From: Allosphingosinicella sp042666435
GTDB lineage: Bacteria > Pseudomonadota > Alphaproteobacteria > Sphingomonadales > Sphingomonadaceae
Length of the DNA stretch: 64,000 nucleotides
Direction: 5' to 3'
Assembly (NCBI RefSeq): GCF_042666435.1
Contig: NZ_JBHTDC010000001.1
Span: 1,240,001-1,304,000, forward strand
The notes beneath the pieces are model-generated. The model was given only the letters and a program-made list of their open reading frames with translations, ran no database searches and had not been told where the DNA came from. This document shows positions 1 to 10,900 of the stretch, one piece after another. Within the stretch, counting starts at the first letter, position 1, and the number at the start of each line of letters is the position of its first letter. The position numbers were made by a program, and so were the translations under genes.

Positions 1-2376
1 GCCGCGCGCACTCCCGATGCCGAGCCGCGCGGATTCGCAATCGTCGCGCTCGGCAAGCTCGGCAGCCGCGAACTCAATTATTCGTCGGACGTCGATTTGC
101 TGTTCCTGTTCGATCCCGAAACCTTGCCGGTGAAGCCCGGCGAGGAGCCCGCGCGCGCGGCGGTGCGGATTGGGCAAAGTCTGATCGAGCTCATCCAGAA
201 GCGCGACGGAGAGGGCTATGTCTTCCGCGTCGACCTGCGGCTCAGGCCCTCGCCCGAGGTGACGCCGATCGCCTTGCCGGCGGGCGCGGCCATATCCTAT
301 TACGAATCGAGCGCATTGCCGTGGGAGCGCGCCGCCTTCGTCCGCGCCCGCATTGTCGGCGGCGACGCCAGGCTCGGCGCTTATTTTCTCGACGCGATCC
401 ACCCGTTCGTATGGCGCCGCTCGCTCGATTTCGGGGCGATCGAGGAGCTGCGCGCGATCACGCGCCGCATCCGCGACCATTATGCGCAGGGCCAGCGTTT
501 CGGCCCGGGCTACGATCTGAAGCGCGGTCGGGGCGGCATCCGCGAGATCGAGTTCTTCGCCCAGATCCACCAGTTGATCCATGGCGGCCGCGAGCCGTCG
601 CTGCGCGCGCCGGCCACCCTCGATGCGCTGGCGGCGCTAGCGAAGGCAGGCCGCATCCCGGCCGACGAGGCGTCGGACCTCGCCGCCGCGTACCGGCTGT
701 TCCGCACCATCGAGCACCGCCTCCAGATGGTCGACGACCGCCAGACCCACAATCTTCCGGAGGATGCCGGCGCGCTGGACAATGTCGCGCGTCTCCACGG
801 CCTCGCCGATGGCCGGGTATTGCTCGACCTGCTGGAGCCGCATGTCGAAAGAGTGGCGGCGATCTACGGCGGGTTGGGCGAGGCGGACGGCTCCGAGCTG
901 CCCCGCGACCCCCAGGCGCTGGAGGCGCGGCTGTCCGCCGTCGGTTTCGAAGATGCGGCCGCGGGGCGGCTTCGCATCGAGGGCTGGCGGTCGGGCCGGG
1001 CGCGCTCGCTTCGCGGCGCGGCGTCGCGCGTCGCGTTCGAGGCGATGCTGCCGGCGCTGATCGAGGCTTTCGGCGACTCGCCGGACGGAATGCGCGCGAT
1101 GAACCGCTTCGACGACGTCGTGACCAAGCTGCCGAGCGGGGTCAATTTCTATCGGCTTCTCCAGGCGCGGCCCGGCCTGATCCGGACCCTGGCGACGATC
1201 CTGGCCCACGCGCCGGCGCTGGCCGAGCAGCTCGGCCGTCGCCCGGAGCTGCTCGACGGCCTGATCGATGCCAGCGCCTTCGAGCCGACGCGCGCGGTGG
1301 ATGCGCTGGCGCGCGACTTCGCCCGGCCCGAGCGCGAAGGCGAGGATTATCAGATATTGCTCGACCGGGTCCGTCGCCGCGTCAACGGCGCGCGGTTCGC
1401 GCTGGGAGTCCAGCTGGTGGCGGCGCATAGCGACCCGCTGGAGGTCGCCGGCGGCTATGCCCGCGTCGCCGAAGCCGCCATCCGGGTGCTCGCCGACGCC
1501 ACCATCGCGGAGTTCGAGGCGGTGCACGGCCGCGTCCCCGGATCCGAGCTGGTCATCCTCGGTCTCGGCAGGCTCGGCGGCGAGGCGCTGACCCACGCCT
1601 CCGATCTCGATCTCATCTACCTTTTTTCGGGGACGCACGAGGCCCAGTCGGACGGCGCGAGGCCGCTGCGGGCCACCGATTATTTCAACCGCCTCGCGCC
1701 GAGGATCACCGCCGCTCTGTCGGTTCCGACGGCGGCGGGGCCGCTCTACGATGTCGACACGCGCCTGCGTCCGTCGGGAGCGGATGGTCTGATCGCCGTC
1801 TCGCTGCCGAGCTTCGCCGATTATCAGACGACCCGCGCCTGGACCTGGGAGCATATGGCGCTCACCCGCGCCCGGCCGGTCTATGGATCGGACGAGGCGC
1901 GTGGCGCGCTGGGCAATATCGTCGAGAGCATCCTCCTGCAGCCGCGCGACGTCGCCGGCCTGGTCGCCGACACCGCGAAGATGCGGGCGGAGATCGCCGC
2001 CCACAAGCCGGCTAAAGGGCCCTATGACATCAAATTGGGGGACGGCGGGCTGGTCGACCTGGAATTCGCCGTCCAGACGCTCCAGCTCCGCCACGGAGCC
2101 GCCCTCCATCCCCAGCTCGAACGCGCGGTGAGGGCCTTGGCCGAGGCAGGCCTGATCCCGTGCGAAATCGTGTCGGCCCATAACCTGCTCACCCGGATGC
2201 TGGTGATGTTCCGCCTGGTTTCTCCCTCATCGGACGCGCCGCCGGAAGCCACCCGGCCGCTGGTCGCGCAAGCCTGCGGCATGGCCGACTGGGAAAGCCT
2301 GCTTGCGGCGCATGACGAAGCCCGGCACAGGATTTTCAAGCTGTGGCGCGACGTCGCCGCCGACAAGGGAGAATGA
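1..2376 (+). CDS. glnE: Bifunctional [glutamine synthetase] adenylyltransferase/adenylyl-removing enzyme, 5'-truncated
   Basis: GlnE adds AMP to and removes AMP from glutamine synthetase, switching its activity with nitrogen status. The reading frame is open from the first base of the window, so the gene begins upstream. The first visible residues include GKLGSRELNYSSDVDLLF, the nucleotidyltransferase motif of the N-terminal adenylyl-removing domain. A second copy, GRLGGEALTHASDLDLIYLF, lies at 1564-1623 and marks the C-terminal adenylyltransferase domain; each is followed by an LRLRPS/TRLRPSG segment. Both halves are therefore present apart from the N-terminal region outside the window. The stop overlaps a possible ATG of the downstream peroxiredoxin gene, so the two are probably co-transcribed. 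Family assignment is firm. Confidence 0.95.
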   Translation, partial: AARTPDAEPRGFAIVALGKLGSRELNYSSDVDLLFLFDPETLPVKPGEEPARAAVRIGQSLIELIQKRDGEGYVFRVDLRLRPSPEVTPIALPAGAAISYYESSALPWERAAFVRARIVGGDARLGAYFLDAIHPFVWRRSLDFGAIEELRAITRRIRDHYAQGQRFGPGYDLKRGRGGIREIEFFAQIHQLIHGGREPSLRAPATLDALAALAKAGRIPADEASDLAAAYRLFRTIEHRLQMVDDRQTHNLPEDAGALDNVARLHGLADGRVLLDLLEPHVERVAAIYGGLGEADGSELPRDPQALEARLSAVGFEDAAAGRLRIEGWRSGRARSLRGAASRVAFEAMLPALIEAFGDSPDGMRAMNRFDDVVTKLPSGVNFYRLLQARPGLIRTLATILAHAPALAEQLGRRPELLDGLIDASAFEPTRAVDALARDFARPEREGEDYQILLDRVRRRVNGARFALGVQLVAAHSDPLEVAGGYARVAEAAIRVLADATIAEFEAVHGRVPGSELVILGLGRLGGEALTHASDLDLIYLFSGTHEAQSDGARPLRATDYFNRLAPRITAALSVPTAAGPLYDVDTRLRPSGADGLIAVSLPSFADYQTTRAWTWEHMALTRARPVYGSDEARGALGNIVESILLQPRDVAGLVADTAKMRAEIAAHKPAKGPYDIKLGDGGLVDLEFAVQTLQLRHGAALHPQLERAVRALAEAGLIPCEIVSAHNLLTRMLVMFRLVSPSSDAPPEATRPLVAQACGMADWESLLAAHDEARHRIFKLWRDVAADKGE

Positions 2377-2378
2377 CG

Positions 2379-2843
2379 ATGCTGGCCGAAGGCGACCCCG
2401 TACCCGACGTGACCCTGGAAGGGCTGGAGGGGCAACCTGTGCGCCCCGCCGACTTCAAGGGGCAGAAGCTGGTCCTCTATTTCTATCCCAAGGACGACAC
2501 GTCTGGCTGCACGCGCGAAGCGCAGGATTTCACGGCTCTGGCGGAGGAATTCGAGAGCGCGGGCACCTGGATCCTCGGCGTCTCGAAGGACGATGCGAAG
2601 AAGCACGCCAAATTCATCGCGAAATACGACCTCAAGGTGCCGCTCGCCACCGACCCCGACGGCTCGGTCTGCGAGACGTTCGGCACCTGGGTGGAAAAAT
2701 CGATGTACGGCCGCAAATATATGGGCATCGACCGCGCCACTTTCCTGGTCGACCGCGACGGCGTCATCAAGCGCATCTGGCGCAAGGTCAAGGTGCCGGG
2801 CCATGCCGAGGAAGTGCTCGCCGCCGCTCGGGAGCTTCCGTAA
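2379..2843 (+). CDS. bcp: Thioredoxin-dependent peroxiredoxin, Bcp/PrxQ type
   Basis: A 154-residue thiol peroxidase of the AhpC/TSA fold that reduces hydroperoxides in the cytoplasm. The peroxidatic cysteine is C44 in YPKDDTSGCTREAQ. The resolving cysteine found five residues later in E. coli Bcp is replaced here by Q49; the only other cysteine is C98 in GSVCETFG. Two starts are possible: the ATG at 2373, overlapping the glnE stop, and the ATG at 2379. I prefer 2379 because the ribosome-binding site GGGAG at 2367-2371 is then 7 nt away rather than 1. The length matches the usual 150-156 residues of the family. The gene is translationally coupled to glnE. Confidence 0.9.
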   Translation: MLAEGDPVPDVTLEGLEGQPVRPADFKGQKLVLYFYPKDDTSGCTREAQDFTALAEEFESAGTWILGVSKDDAKKHAKFIAKYDLKVPLATDPDGSVCETFGTWVEKSMYGRKYMGIDRATFLVDRDGVIKRIWRKVKVPGHAEEVLAAARELP

Positions 2844-2904
2844 GCGTTGGCGCCGCCCTTCTTTCGTTCATGGGCGGGCAAACGCGCCATGCTAGGCTTC
2901 CGGC

Positions 2905-3165
2905 ATGACCATCGGGCTCCGAGTCGCGCTTGTTGCAGCTTGCGCCATTGCGCTGGCGGCGCCGGCGCAGGGACGCGCGCCGGTGCCTGAAAGCAACGCC
3001 AATCGCGCCCGCGACGGCGACATCGCGATCCAGGAAGAGCTGTGCGCCGCGCGCAAGGCGGGCACCATCGCGGCCTACGACCTGTTCATCGCCCGCCATC
3101 GCGGTCATCCTTTGGTCGAGACCGCGCGAGCCGAGCGGGAGCGGCTCATCTCAAGCCGTCCATGA
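2905..3165 (+). CDS. Small exported protein of unknown function
   Basis: An 86-residue protein with a clear signal peptide: a short polar start, a hydrophobic core (VALVAACAIALAA) and a plausible signal peptidase site after PAQG or GRA near residue 24. The mature part is charged and probably helical, with one cysteine (EELCAARKAG). It lies 61 bp after bcp on the same strand. I recognise no family. The ribosome-binding site is weak, so the start is less certain than the frame, and the gene could be a poorly expressed remnant. Confidence 0.5.
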   Translation: MTIGLRVALVAACAIALAAPAQGRAPVPESNANRARDGDIAIQEELCAARKAGTIAAYDLFIARHRGHPLVETARAERERLISSRP

Positions 3166-3279
3166 TGCGAGGGGCGGCGGCGGCGGACGCAATCTGAATA
3201 GCGCCCGCGCGCAATCTGTGGCAATTTGCGCGTCTGCCCGCCGGGGCAGTGTCGCGGTGTCATCGAGAGGATTTTGGCC

Positions 3280-5010
3280 ATGCCGGCAACGCTTCCAGTC
3301 ACGCTGACGGGTAATCAGGACATTGACGGGCTCCTTGAATCGGACCGATGGGCCGTCGCCACCCTCAGCTTCAGCTTCCCGACGACCGCGGCCGCTTACG
3401 CCGCCGATTACGATCCGGCCGAAGGCCTCGACGAGCCGACCACCAATTTCTCCGCCTTCACCGTCGGCCAGAGGATCGCGGCGCGCGACGTGCTCGCCCA
3501 GTTCGCCTCGGTCGCCAACCTGACCTTCACCGAATCGACGGGCGGCGCCGCGGCCAACGCCGATCTCCGCTTCGGCCGCACCGGCGCCACCGAGGTCGCC
3601 CATGCCTACACGCCCACCTCCCACCCGGTGGGCGGCGATTCCTGGTATGCCAATACCGGCGACTTCGCGCTCGTCGCCAATCCCCAAGTCGGGGATTACG
3701 ACTACAGCACCCTGCTGCACGAAGTCGGCCATGCGCTCGGCCTCAAGCACGGCCACGAAGTCTACGAAGCCGATCCGCCATTCTTCCCGGCCCGGCCGGC
3801 GATGACGGCCGCGCATGATTCGATGGAATTTTCGGTGATGACCTACCGCTCCTATGTCGGCGCGGATCTGAGCGGCTACACCAACGAGACGTTCGGCTAC
3901 GCCCAGAGCCTGATGATGTACGACATCGCGGCGCTCCAATATATGTATGGCGCCAATTTCAGCCATAATGGCGGCAATAGCGTCTACACTTGGAACCCCA
4001 ATAGTGGCGAGATGGCGATCAACGGCGTCGGGCAGGGCGCGCCCGGCGGCAACCGCGTCTTCCTCACCGTCTGGGACGGCGGCGGCAGCGACACCTACAA
4101 TCTTTCGGCTTATGACGACGGCGTTCGGATCGACCTGCGCCCCGGCCAGTGGACGACCCTGTCGGACGTGCAGATCGCCAATCTCGGCGACGGCAATTTC
4201 GCGCGCGGCAACATCGCCAACGCGCTCCAGTTTGAAGGCGACGCGCGCTCGCTGATCGAGAATGCGGTCGGGGGCGACGGCAACGACATCATTATCGGCA
4301 ACAATGCGGTCAACCGCCTAAGCGGGGGGCGCGGCAACGACCGGCTCGACGGCCGCGGCGGGGCAGATGCGATGAATGGCGGAATCGGCAACGACACCTA
4401 TATGGTCGACAATGCCCGCGACCGCGCCATCGAAAGCAGCGCCGCCGGCGGCACCGACAGCGTCCGCAGCTCGGTGTCCTTCACCTTGCGCGCCAACCTG
4501 GATAATCTGACGCTGACCGGGGGCGGAACCATCAACGGCAATGGCAACGGCCTCGACAATTGGCTGACCGGAAACGGTGCCGCCAACCGTCTGCTGGGAG
4601 GCGCCGGCGAGGACATGGTCCGGGGCGGCAACGGCAACGACCGCCTTTACGGAGGCGAGGGCGACGACCGGTTGAGCGGAGGCTCCGGCGCGGACCGCTT
4701 CTATTTCGACACCGCCCTCAATGCCTCGACCAATGTCGACCGGATTCTCGATTTCTCGACCGCCCCCGACACGATCATGCTCGACCGCGCGATTTTCGAC
4801 GATATTGCCCTCAACGGGACCCTGAGGGCTTCAGCCTTTCGCAACGGCAACGTCGCCGCCGACAGCAGCGACCGCATCCTGTACGACGGCGCCACCGGCC
4901 GGATATTCTACGACGCCGACGGCAACGGGGCCGGAGCGGACGCGACCCTGTTCGCGACGGTGACGGCGGGAACCGCGCTCACCAATGCCGACTTCAGCGT
5001 CTTCGGGTAG
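3280..5010 (+). CDS. Secreted serralysin-family (M10) zinc metalloprotease with RTX repeats
   Basis: A 576-residue calcium-dependent extracellular protease. The zinc site HEVGHALGLKH begins at H147, and the metzincin Met-turn is at M187 in FSVMTYRSY. Residues of about 330-480 carry RTX nonapeptides (GGRGNDRLDG, GGNGNDRLYGG and similar), followed by the serralysin C-terminal domain. There is no N-terminal signal peptide, as expected of type I secretion substrates whose signal is C-terminal. The ATG at 3280 is chosen because GAGAGG lies 9 nt upstream; an extension to 3226 lacks this. The gene converges on the FG-GAP/RTX gene with only 6 bp between the stops. No type I exporter is in the window. 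Its natural substrate cannot be told from sequence. Confidence 0.9.
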   Translation: MPATLPVTLTGNQDIDGLLESDRWAVATLSFSFPTTAAAYAADYDPAEGLDEPTTNFSAFTVGQRIAARDVLAQFASVANLTFTESTGGAAANADLRFGRTGATEVAHAYTPTSHPVGGDSWYANTGDFALVANPQVGDYDYSTLLHEVGHALGLKHGHEVYEADPPFFPARPAMTAAHDSMEFSVMTYRSYVGADLSGYTNETFGYAQSLMMYDIAALQYMYGANFSHNGGNSVYTWNPNSGEMAINGVGQGAPGGNRVFLTVWDGGGSDTYNLSAYDDGVRIDLRPGQWTTLSDVQIANLGDGNFARGNIANALQFEGDARSLIENAVGGDGNDIIIGNNAVNRLSGGRGNDRLDGRGGADAMNGGIGNDTYMVDNARDRAIESSAAGGTDSVRSSVSFTLRANLDNLTLTGGGTINGNGNGLDNWLTGNGAANRLLGGAGEDMVRGGNGNDRLYGGEGDDRLSGGSGADRFYFDTALNASTNVDRILDFSTAPDTIMLDRAIFDDIALNGTLRASAFRNGNVAADSSDRILYDGATGRIFYDADGNGAGADATLFATVTAGTALTNADFSVFG

Positions 5011-5016
5011 CGCGGC

Positions 5017-7764
5017 CTACAGCACGAAGTCCCCCACCACCGGCGCGACGAGGCCGTCGAGGCGGATCATGAAGTCGGCGGTGCCGTCGCCATTGGTGTC
5101 ACCTTCGATGAAGGTGTCGCCCTGGGCGTGGCCGTAACGCAGCTCGCCGGCCGCGCCGGAGAAGGCCGCGTCGCCGACGAAGGTGAAATTCTGGTCTCCG
5201 CCGGTGCCGGTGTCGGCGTCCGTTTGCCTGAGGTTGATGCGGTCTCCCTCGGCGCTGTTGAAGTCGGTGACGATGTCGGCGCCGTTGCGGGTGGCGGCGG
5301 TGTCGCCGTCGGCGAACACGAACTGGTCGGCGTCGGCGCCTCCCGTCATCGTGTCGCGCTGAATGCCACCGTTGAGCGCGTCGTCGCCGGATCCGCCGTC
5401 GAGGATGTCGGCGCCCGCCTTGCCGAACAGCCGGTCGTCGCCCACGCCGCCATCGAGCGTATCGACCCCGTCGTCGCCATTCAGCCGGTCCTCGCCGGCG
5501 TCGCCGAACAGGCTGTCATTGCCGAGATCGCCATAGAGGATGTCGGCATCGTCGCCGCCACGAAGCTCGTCGACCCCGCTCTGGCCGCGAAGCGTGTCGT
5601 CGCCGCCCAAGCCCGACAAGATGTTGGCGATGCTCGATCCGAAGATCATGTTATCGAGCCCGTTGCCGGTTCCCACATGCGCGGTGCCGAGCAGCCGCAT
5701 ATCTTCGATATTGGCGGCCATCGTGTGGTCGTTGAACGCTTTGACCTGGTCGTGGCCCTGGTTCAGCCCTTCGATCGCCTGATCGCCCGCTTCGCGGACG
5801 AAGAAGATGTCGTCGCCAAGATTGCCGCGCATCTGATCGTCGCCGCCGCCGCCGTTCAGCACGTCATTGCCCGATCCTCCGATGAGCAGATCCTCACCAC
5901 CCTGGCCCGACAGGCTGTCATGGCCGCCGCCGCCTTCCAGCCGGTTGACGCCGATGGTGCCGCTCAACGTGTCGGCAAAGCCCGAGCCGATGGCATTCTC
6001 GATGCTGGATAACGTATCGACGCCCGCGCCGCCTGTATCCTGCGCCGTGGTGAGAACGAGACGCAGAGTCACGCCCGCCCCGGCATTGGCGTAACGCGCC
6101 GTGTCGGTGCCCGACCCGCCGTCGAGGCTGTCGTCGCCGTCGCCACCGTCGAGCACGTCATCGCCCCCGAAGCCGCGCAGCGTGTCGGCGCCTCCAAGGC
6201 CACTCAGAATGTCGTTGAAGTCGCCGCCACTGATCGTCTGGTCGATCGCGGAGCCGGTCCGCGTGACGCCGCTCGTGGGCGCGCGACCGAAAACGACATA
6301 AGCCTCGCCTGCCTGGGCACCGCCATCATCGCCATTGTGAGCGCCGACGATCACATCGGCGAAACCGTCGTCATTGACATCGCCCGCCGCCGAGACGCTG
6401 AAGCCGGCCCGGTCTCCGAAGGTGTCGCCCTGGATGACCAGGCCGTCGCCTTGAGCGAGATTGGCGAGGTCGACATCGCCCAGCACCGCGTTGCCGAAGA
6501 TCACATAGGCCTTGCCCTCCTCGCCGCCGTAAGGCTCGCCGACGATGATGTCGTCGAAGCCGTCGCCGTTGACATCGCCCGCCGAGGAGACGTTGCTGAT
6601 GACGTCGCCCGTAGTGCCGGCGCGGACGCTGATGCTGAAGCCGTCGGCGGGGGCGAGCGATTCGAGATCGATGTCCGCGAAGCCGCCGGCCTTGCCGAAC
6701 AGCACGAAGGCGGTGCGGCCGTCATTGGCGTTGTTGGTGGTTTCCGGAGAGGCGACAATGACGTCGTCATAGCCATCGCCGTTGATATCGCCTGCCGAGG
6801 AGACGCTGAGCCCGGCATTGTCGAAGCCTGTCGCGCCCAAGATGGCGAAACCGTCGGCCAGATCGAGGCTCGACAGGTCGATATCGGCGAAGCCGTTCGC
6901 CTTGCCGAACACGACAAAAGCCGCGCCGGCGCCGGGCGCGCCGCCATCCTCGTTGCCGGGCACGCCGACGATGACGTCGTCGAAGCCGTCGCCATTGAGA
7001 TCCCTGGCCGACGACACGCTCCAGCCCGCCCGGTCGGAAGGATCGCCGCCGAGGATCGTGAAGCCGACGCCGTCATTCGCGGCGAGGAAGGTCAGGTCGA
7101 CCGTTCCGAACCCGGCAGCGTTGCCGAAAATCACATAGGCCGCACCCGCCGCATTGCCGCCCACTTCATCCTCGTTCGCGCCGACGATGATGTCGTCCAC
7201 GCCGTCGCCATTGACGTCGCCCGCCGACGACACGCTCCAGCCGGCCTGGTCGTAGGAATCGCCGCCCTGGATGGTGAACCCGTCGGTGGGGTCGTAACCC
7301 GGATTGTCGGGGTTGAAGCTGGTAAGGTCGATCGTCGTGAACCCCCCTGCCTTGCCGAAGATGACATAGGCCTCGCCGGCGCGGGGGAAGCCGCCATCGT
7401 CGCCTTCAGGCGCGCCGATAATCACATCGTCGAAACCGTCGCCGTTTACGTCGCCCGCCCCCGAGACGCTCCGGCCGGCCTGGTCGTAGTTGATATCCCC
7501 CTGGATGATGAAACCATCGGGGGCGGCGAGACCGGTGAGGTCGATCGTCCCGAACCCGTTTGCCTTGCCGAAGATGACATAGGCTTCGCCGGCCCCGTTG
7601 CCGCCGTCGTCCCCGGCGCGCGCGCCGACGATCACGTCGCCGAAGCCGTCGCCATTGACGTCGCCCGCGCCGGAGACGCTGAAGCCCGCCAGATCGTTGG
7701 CGGCATCGCCCTGGATGATGAAGCCCGCCGAACCGAGCGTCGATAGATCGATGATGTCAGCCAC
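5017..7764 (-). CDS. Secreted FG-GAP beta-propeller protein with RTX C-terminus (7 repeats)
   Basis: A 915-residue protein. Residues of about 1-498 hold seven FG-GAP repeats, each with a VSSAGDVNGDGxxDxIVGA core carrying the DxNxDGxxD calcium loop and ending in YVIFGKAxGF. Seven such repeats make one complete propeller in known FG-GAP proteins. Residues of about 500-800 are RTX nonapeptides. The last ~110 residues resemble the serralysin C-terminal domain, but no catalytic zinc site is present. I place the start at the GTG at 7764, with GGGGAG 7 nt upstream, rather than at an upstream TTG (7785). It lies downstream of a longer paralogue on the same strand. A role in adhesion or matrix binding is inference; secretion by a type I system is likely. 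Confidence 0.88.
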   Translation of the reverse strand: MADIIDLSTLGSAGFIIQGDAANDLAGFSVSGAGDVNGDGFGDVIVGARAGDDGGNGAGEAYVIFGKANGFGTIDLTGLAAPDGFIIQGDINYDQAGRSVSGAGDVNGDGFDDVIIGAPEGDDGGFPRAGEAYVIFGKAGGFTTIDLTSFNPDNPGYDPTDGFTIQGGDSYDQAGWSVSSAGDVNGDGVDDIIVGANEDEVGGNAAGAAYVIFGNAAGFGTVDLTFLAANDGVGFTILGGDPSDRAGWSVSSARDLNGDGFDDVIVGVPGNEDGGAPGAGAAFVVFGKANGFADIDLSSLDLADGFAILGATGFDNAGLSVSSAGDINGDGYDDVIVASPETTNNANDGRTAFVLFGKAGGFADIDLESLAPADGFSISVRAGTTGDVISNVSSAGDVNGDGFDDIIVGEPYGGEEGKAYVIFGNAVLGDVDLANLAQGDGLVIQGDTFGDRAGFSVSAAGDVNDDGFADVIVGAHNGDDGGAQAGEAYVVFGRAPTSGVTRTGSAIDQTISGGDFNDILSGLGGADTLRGFGGDDVLDGGDGDDSLDGGSGTDTARYANAGAGVTLRLVLTTAQDTGGAGVDTLSSIENAIGSGFADTLSGTIGVNRLEGGGGHDSLSGQGGEDLLIGGSGNDVLNGGGGDDQMRGNLGDDIFFVREAGDQAIEGLNQGHDQVKAFNDHTMAANIEDMRLLGTAHVGTGNGLDNMIFGSSIANILSGLGGDDTLRGQSGVDELRGGDDADILYGDLGNDSLFGDAGEDRLNGDDGVDTLDGGVGDDRLFGKAGADILDGGSGDDALNGGIQRDTMTGGADADQFVFADGDTAATRNGADIVTDFNSAEGDRINLRQTDADTGTGGDQNFTFVGDAAFSGAAGELRYGHAQGDTFIEGDTNGDGTADFMIRLDGLVAPVVGDFVL

Positions 7765-7945
7765 GACTCGTCTCCCCGTCGTCAACCGTCGAACAGGCTA
7801 CTCCTTATCCGTGCCTGTGGCGAGCGGAGGTGGAAAGGCGGATCAAGGACATGGCCGATCACAGCGCGCAGCTGACCGTATCGGAACCGGAGGAACGAAC
7901 CGTCACTCAAGCCGACGGCCTCTCCCGAAGCGGAAGGGGAGCGCC

Positions 7946-10900
7946 TCAAAGCATGAAGTCGCCCGCTTGCAGGCTCGTCACATTTTCGATGCGGATGAGG
8001 AAATCGGCGCCGCCGTCGCCATTCGTGTCGCCCTCGACGAAGGCGTGGCCGGCGACAACCGAGTAGCGCAGCTGACCGGCCGAGCCGGTGAAGGCGTTCG
8101 TCCCGATGAACGTGAAATTCTGGTCGCCGTCGGCGGCGGCATCGGCGTCGATCTGGCGAAGATGGATCCTGTCGCGTTCGGACTGGCGGAAGTCCGCGAC
8201 GATGTCGGCCGCGAAGCGCGTCGCTCCTGTATCGCCGTCATCGAACAGGAAGGTATCTGCCCCCGCGCCGCCCCTCAGCGTGTCTTTCTGAAGCCCGCCA
8301 ATCAAATGGTCGTCGCCGTCGCCGCCCTGCATGGTGTCACCGCCTTCGCCACCCCTTAGATCATCATTGCCAAGGCCGCCGTTCAAAAAGTCCGAGCTGC
8401 CCTCACCGCGCAGTTCGTCGTCCCCGTCGCCGCCGAGCAGGCCATCGATGGCGACCGACCCGAACAGCCGGTCGGCGCCTCCGCCTCCGTCCAGCGCGTC
8501 TTCGCCGCCGCCGCCGCGCAGGATGTCATTCCCGTCAAGGCCGAGGATCGTATCATCCCCCGCCGATCCGAAGATCGCATTGTCCAGGCTGTTCCCGGTG
8601 CCGCCCCTGGCGCCGCCCAGCATACGCATTTCCTCGACATTATCGGCCATCACGTGGTGGACGAACGCCTTGACCTGGTCATAGCCCTGGTCCGCGAGCT
8701 CGATCGCGGCATCGCCCGCCTGCTGGACATAGATTATGTCGTCACCGAGCCCGCTCGTCATCGTGTCCACGCCGCCGCCGCCGCGCAGCACGTCATCGCC
8801 AGCGCCGCCGAGAAGCGCATCCTTCCCCGCATAGCCCGAAAGCACGTCGTCGCCAGCGCCTCCCTCCAGGCGGTTGATCCCCGCCGTTCCATAGAGCGAG
8901 TCCGCGAAGCCCGAACCAATGACATCCTCGATCGAGTTCAGCACGTCGGTGCCGGCGGCGCCCGTATTTTGGCCGGCCGTCGCGGTCAGCCGCACCGTGA
9001 CCGCCGCAGCCGCCGTGGCATAGCTGGCGGCGTCGCGGCCGGCCCCGCCGAACAGCCGGTCGTTGCCGGAGCCGCCTTCCAGCACGTCGGCGCCGCCATG
9101 GCCGATCAGCCGATCCGCGCCGCCAAGGCCGGAAAGCATATCCTCGCCGCGACCGCCGTTGATGGTTTGGCCGATCGCCGATCCGGCGCGCACGACGTCG
9201 TTGCCGGGCAGGCGGCCGTAGATGACGAAAGTCAGGCCGGAACTGTCGCCGCCGGCGGTCGGGCGAGACATGATGATGTCGTCCAGGCCGTCGCCATTGA
9301 GATCGCCGCCGGCCGCGACCCTGACGCCGATGCCGCCCGCCCCCTCGTTGGCGATGATGAAGCCCTGGTCAACAGTCAGGGCGGCAAGGTCGATCGTGCC
9401 GAAGCCGGGAGCCTTGCCGAAGATCACGAAGGCGTCGCCGTCGTTCGGGCCGCCCGTGTCGCCGAATCTGGCTCCGATCAGCAGGTCGTCGAAGCCGTCA
9501 CCATTGACGTCTCCCGCATTCGACACGGGGAAGCCGGACTGATCCACGGGTCTCCCCTGGATGACGAAGCCGTCGGCGGGCGTCAGGTTGCCGAGATCGA
9601 CATTGGCGAAGCCGCCCCCCTTGCCGAAAACGACATAGGTCTCGCCGGCATTGCTACCGCCATTGTCGCCATAAGGGGCGCCGATCACTATATCGCCGAA
9701 GCCGTCCCCATTCACGTCACCCGCGCTGGAGACGCTTCGTCCCGCCTGGTCGTTGGCATCGTCGCCGCGGAGGGTGAAGCCGACCGCAGGCGTCAGGGTC
9801 GTCAGGTCTATATTCGAGAAGGCGCCCGCATGGCCGAAGATCACATAGGCCTCGCCCGCATTGGTCGCGGCATTGTCGCCATTGCCCGCTCCGACGATCA
9901 GATCGTCATAGCCGTCATTGTTGATATCCCCGGCGGACGAGACGCTGCGCCCCGCATCGTCCCCGTCCGCGTCTCCCAGGATCCGGAATCCATCGGCGGC
10001 GGGCAAGGAAGTCACGTCGATCGACGCGAATCCACCGGCCTTGCCGAATATCACATAGGCTTCGCCCGTGTTGGTGCCACCGGCCTCGCCCAAAGGCGCG
10101 CCGACGATAATGTCGTCATAGCCGTCTCCGTTGACGTCGCCCGCGTTCGCGACATCGGTGCCGAACTGGTCGCCCGCCGCGTCACCGCCGATCCGGAAGC
10201 CTTCGGCCGGAGCGAGGGTCGCCAGCGACATGTCCGCCCAGCCGGCTTCCTTGCCGAACACCACGTGCACCGCCCCTTCGAAGCTACCGGCGTCACGAGA
10301 ACCGATGACGATGTCGGCCAGCCCGTCGCCGTTCGTATCGGCCGTGGCGACGTCGAATCCCGTCCTGTCGCCTTCGGCGCCATCAATCCGGATTCCGAGA
10401 TCGGTGCCGAGCAGCGACAGGTCCAGATTGCCAAAACCCGCCGCGGAGCCGAAAACGAGCCAGGCCGAGCCGGAATCCTGGCCGTTTGCATCGGCGCCGG
10501 GCGCGCCGATGATGAGATCGTCGAAGCCGTCGCCGTTGACGTCGCCGGCGGCTATTCCATTGCCCGCGGAATCGCTCGCCAGGTCGCCCTTGATAACACC
10601 GCCGAAAGCCGGCGAGATGGCCGAGACCTCGTAGATCAGCGGGAAGTCGCCGGCTTCGCCGCCCCGTCCGTAGATGATATAGGCCGCCTCCGCGTAGCTC
10701 CCCGCGCTGGCGATCAGATCGTCGAAACCGTCGCCGTTGAGGTCGCCCGCAGCCGACAAAAGGCTGCCAATCCGGCGATCAGGCGTGGCCGCGATGCGGA
10801 ATCCCGCTTCGGGCGCGAGGGTGGTGAGATCGATGGTGCCGAATCCGCCATCCTTGCCGAATATGACGAAGGCGTTCCCATTGCCGCCGAAGGCGTTGAT

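Noticed and set aside
637..2181. Long open frame (514 codons) on the minus strand inside glnE
   Set aside because: It is antisense to a clear GlnE protein; high GC produces long shadow frames.
6337..7746. 469-codon plus-strand frame opposite the 7-repeat RTX gene
   Set aside because: Shadow of the real minus-strand coding sequence.
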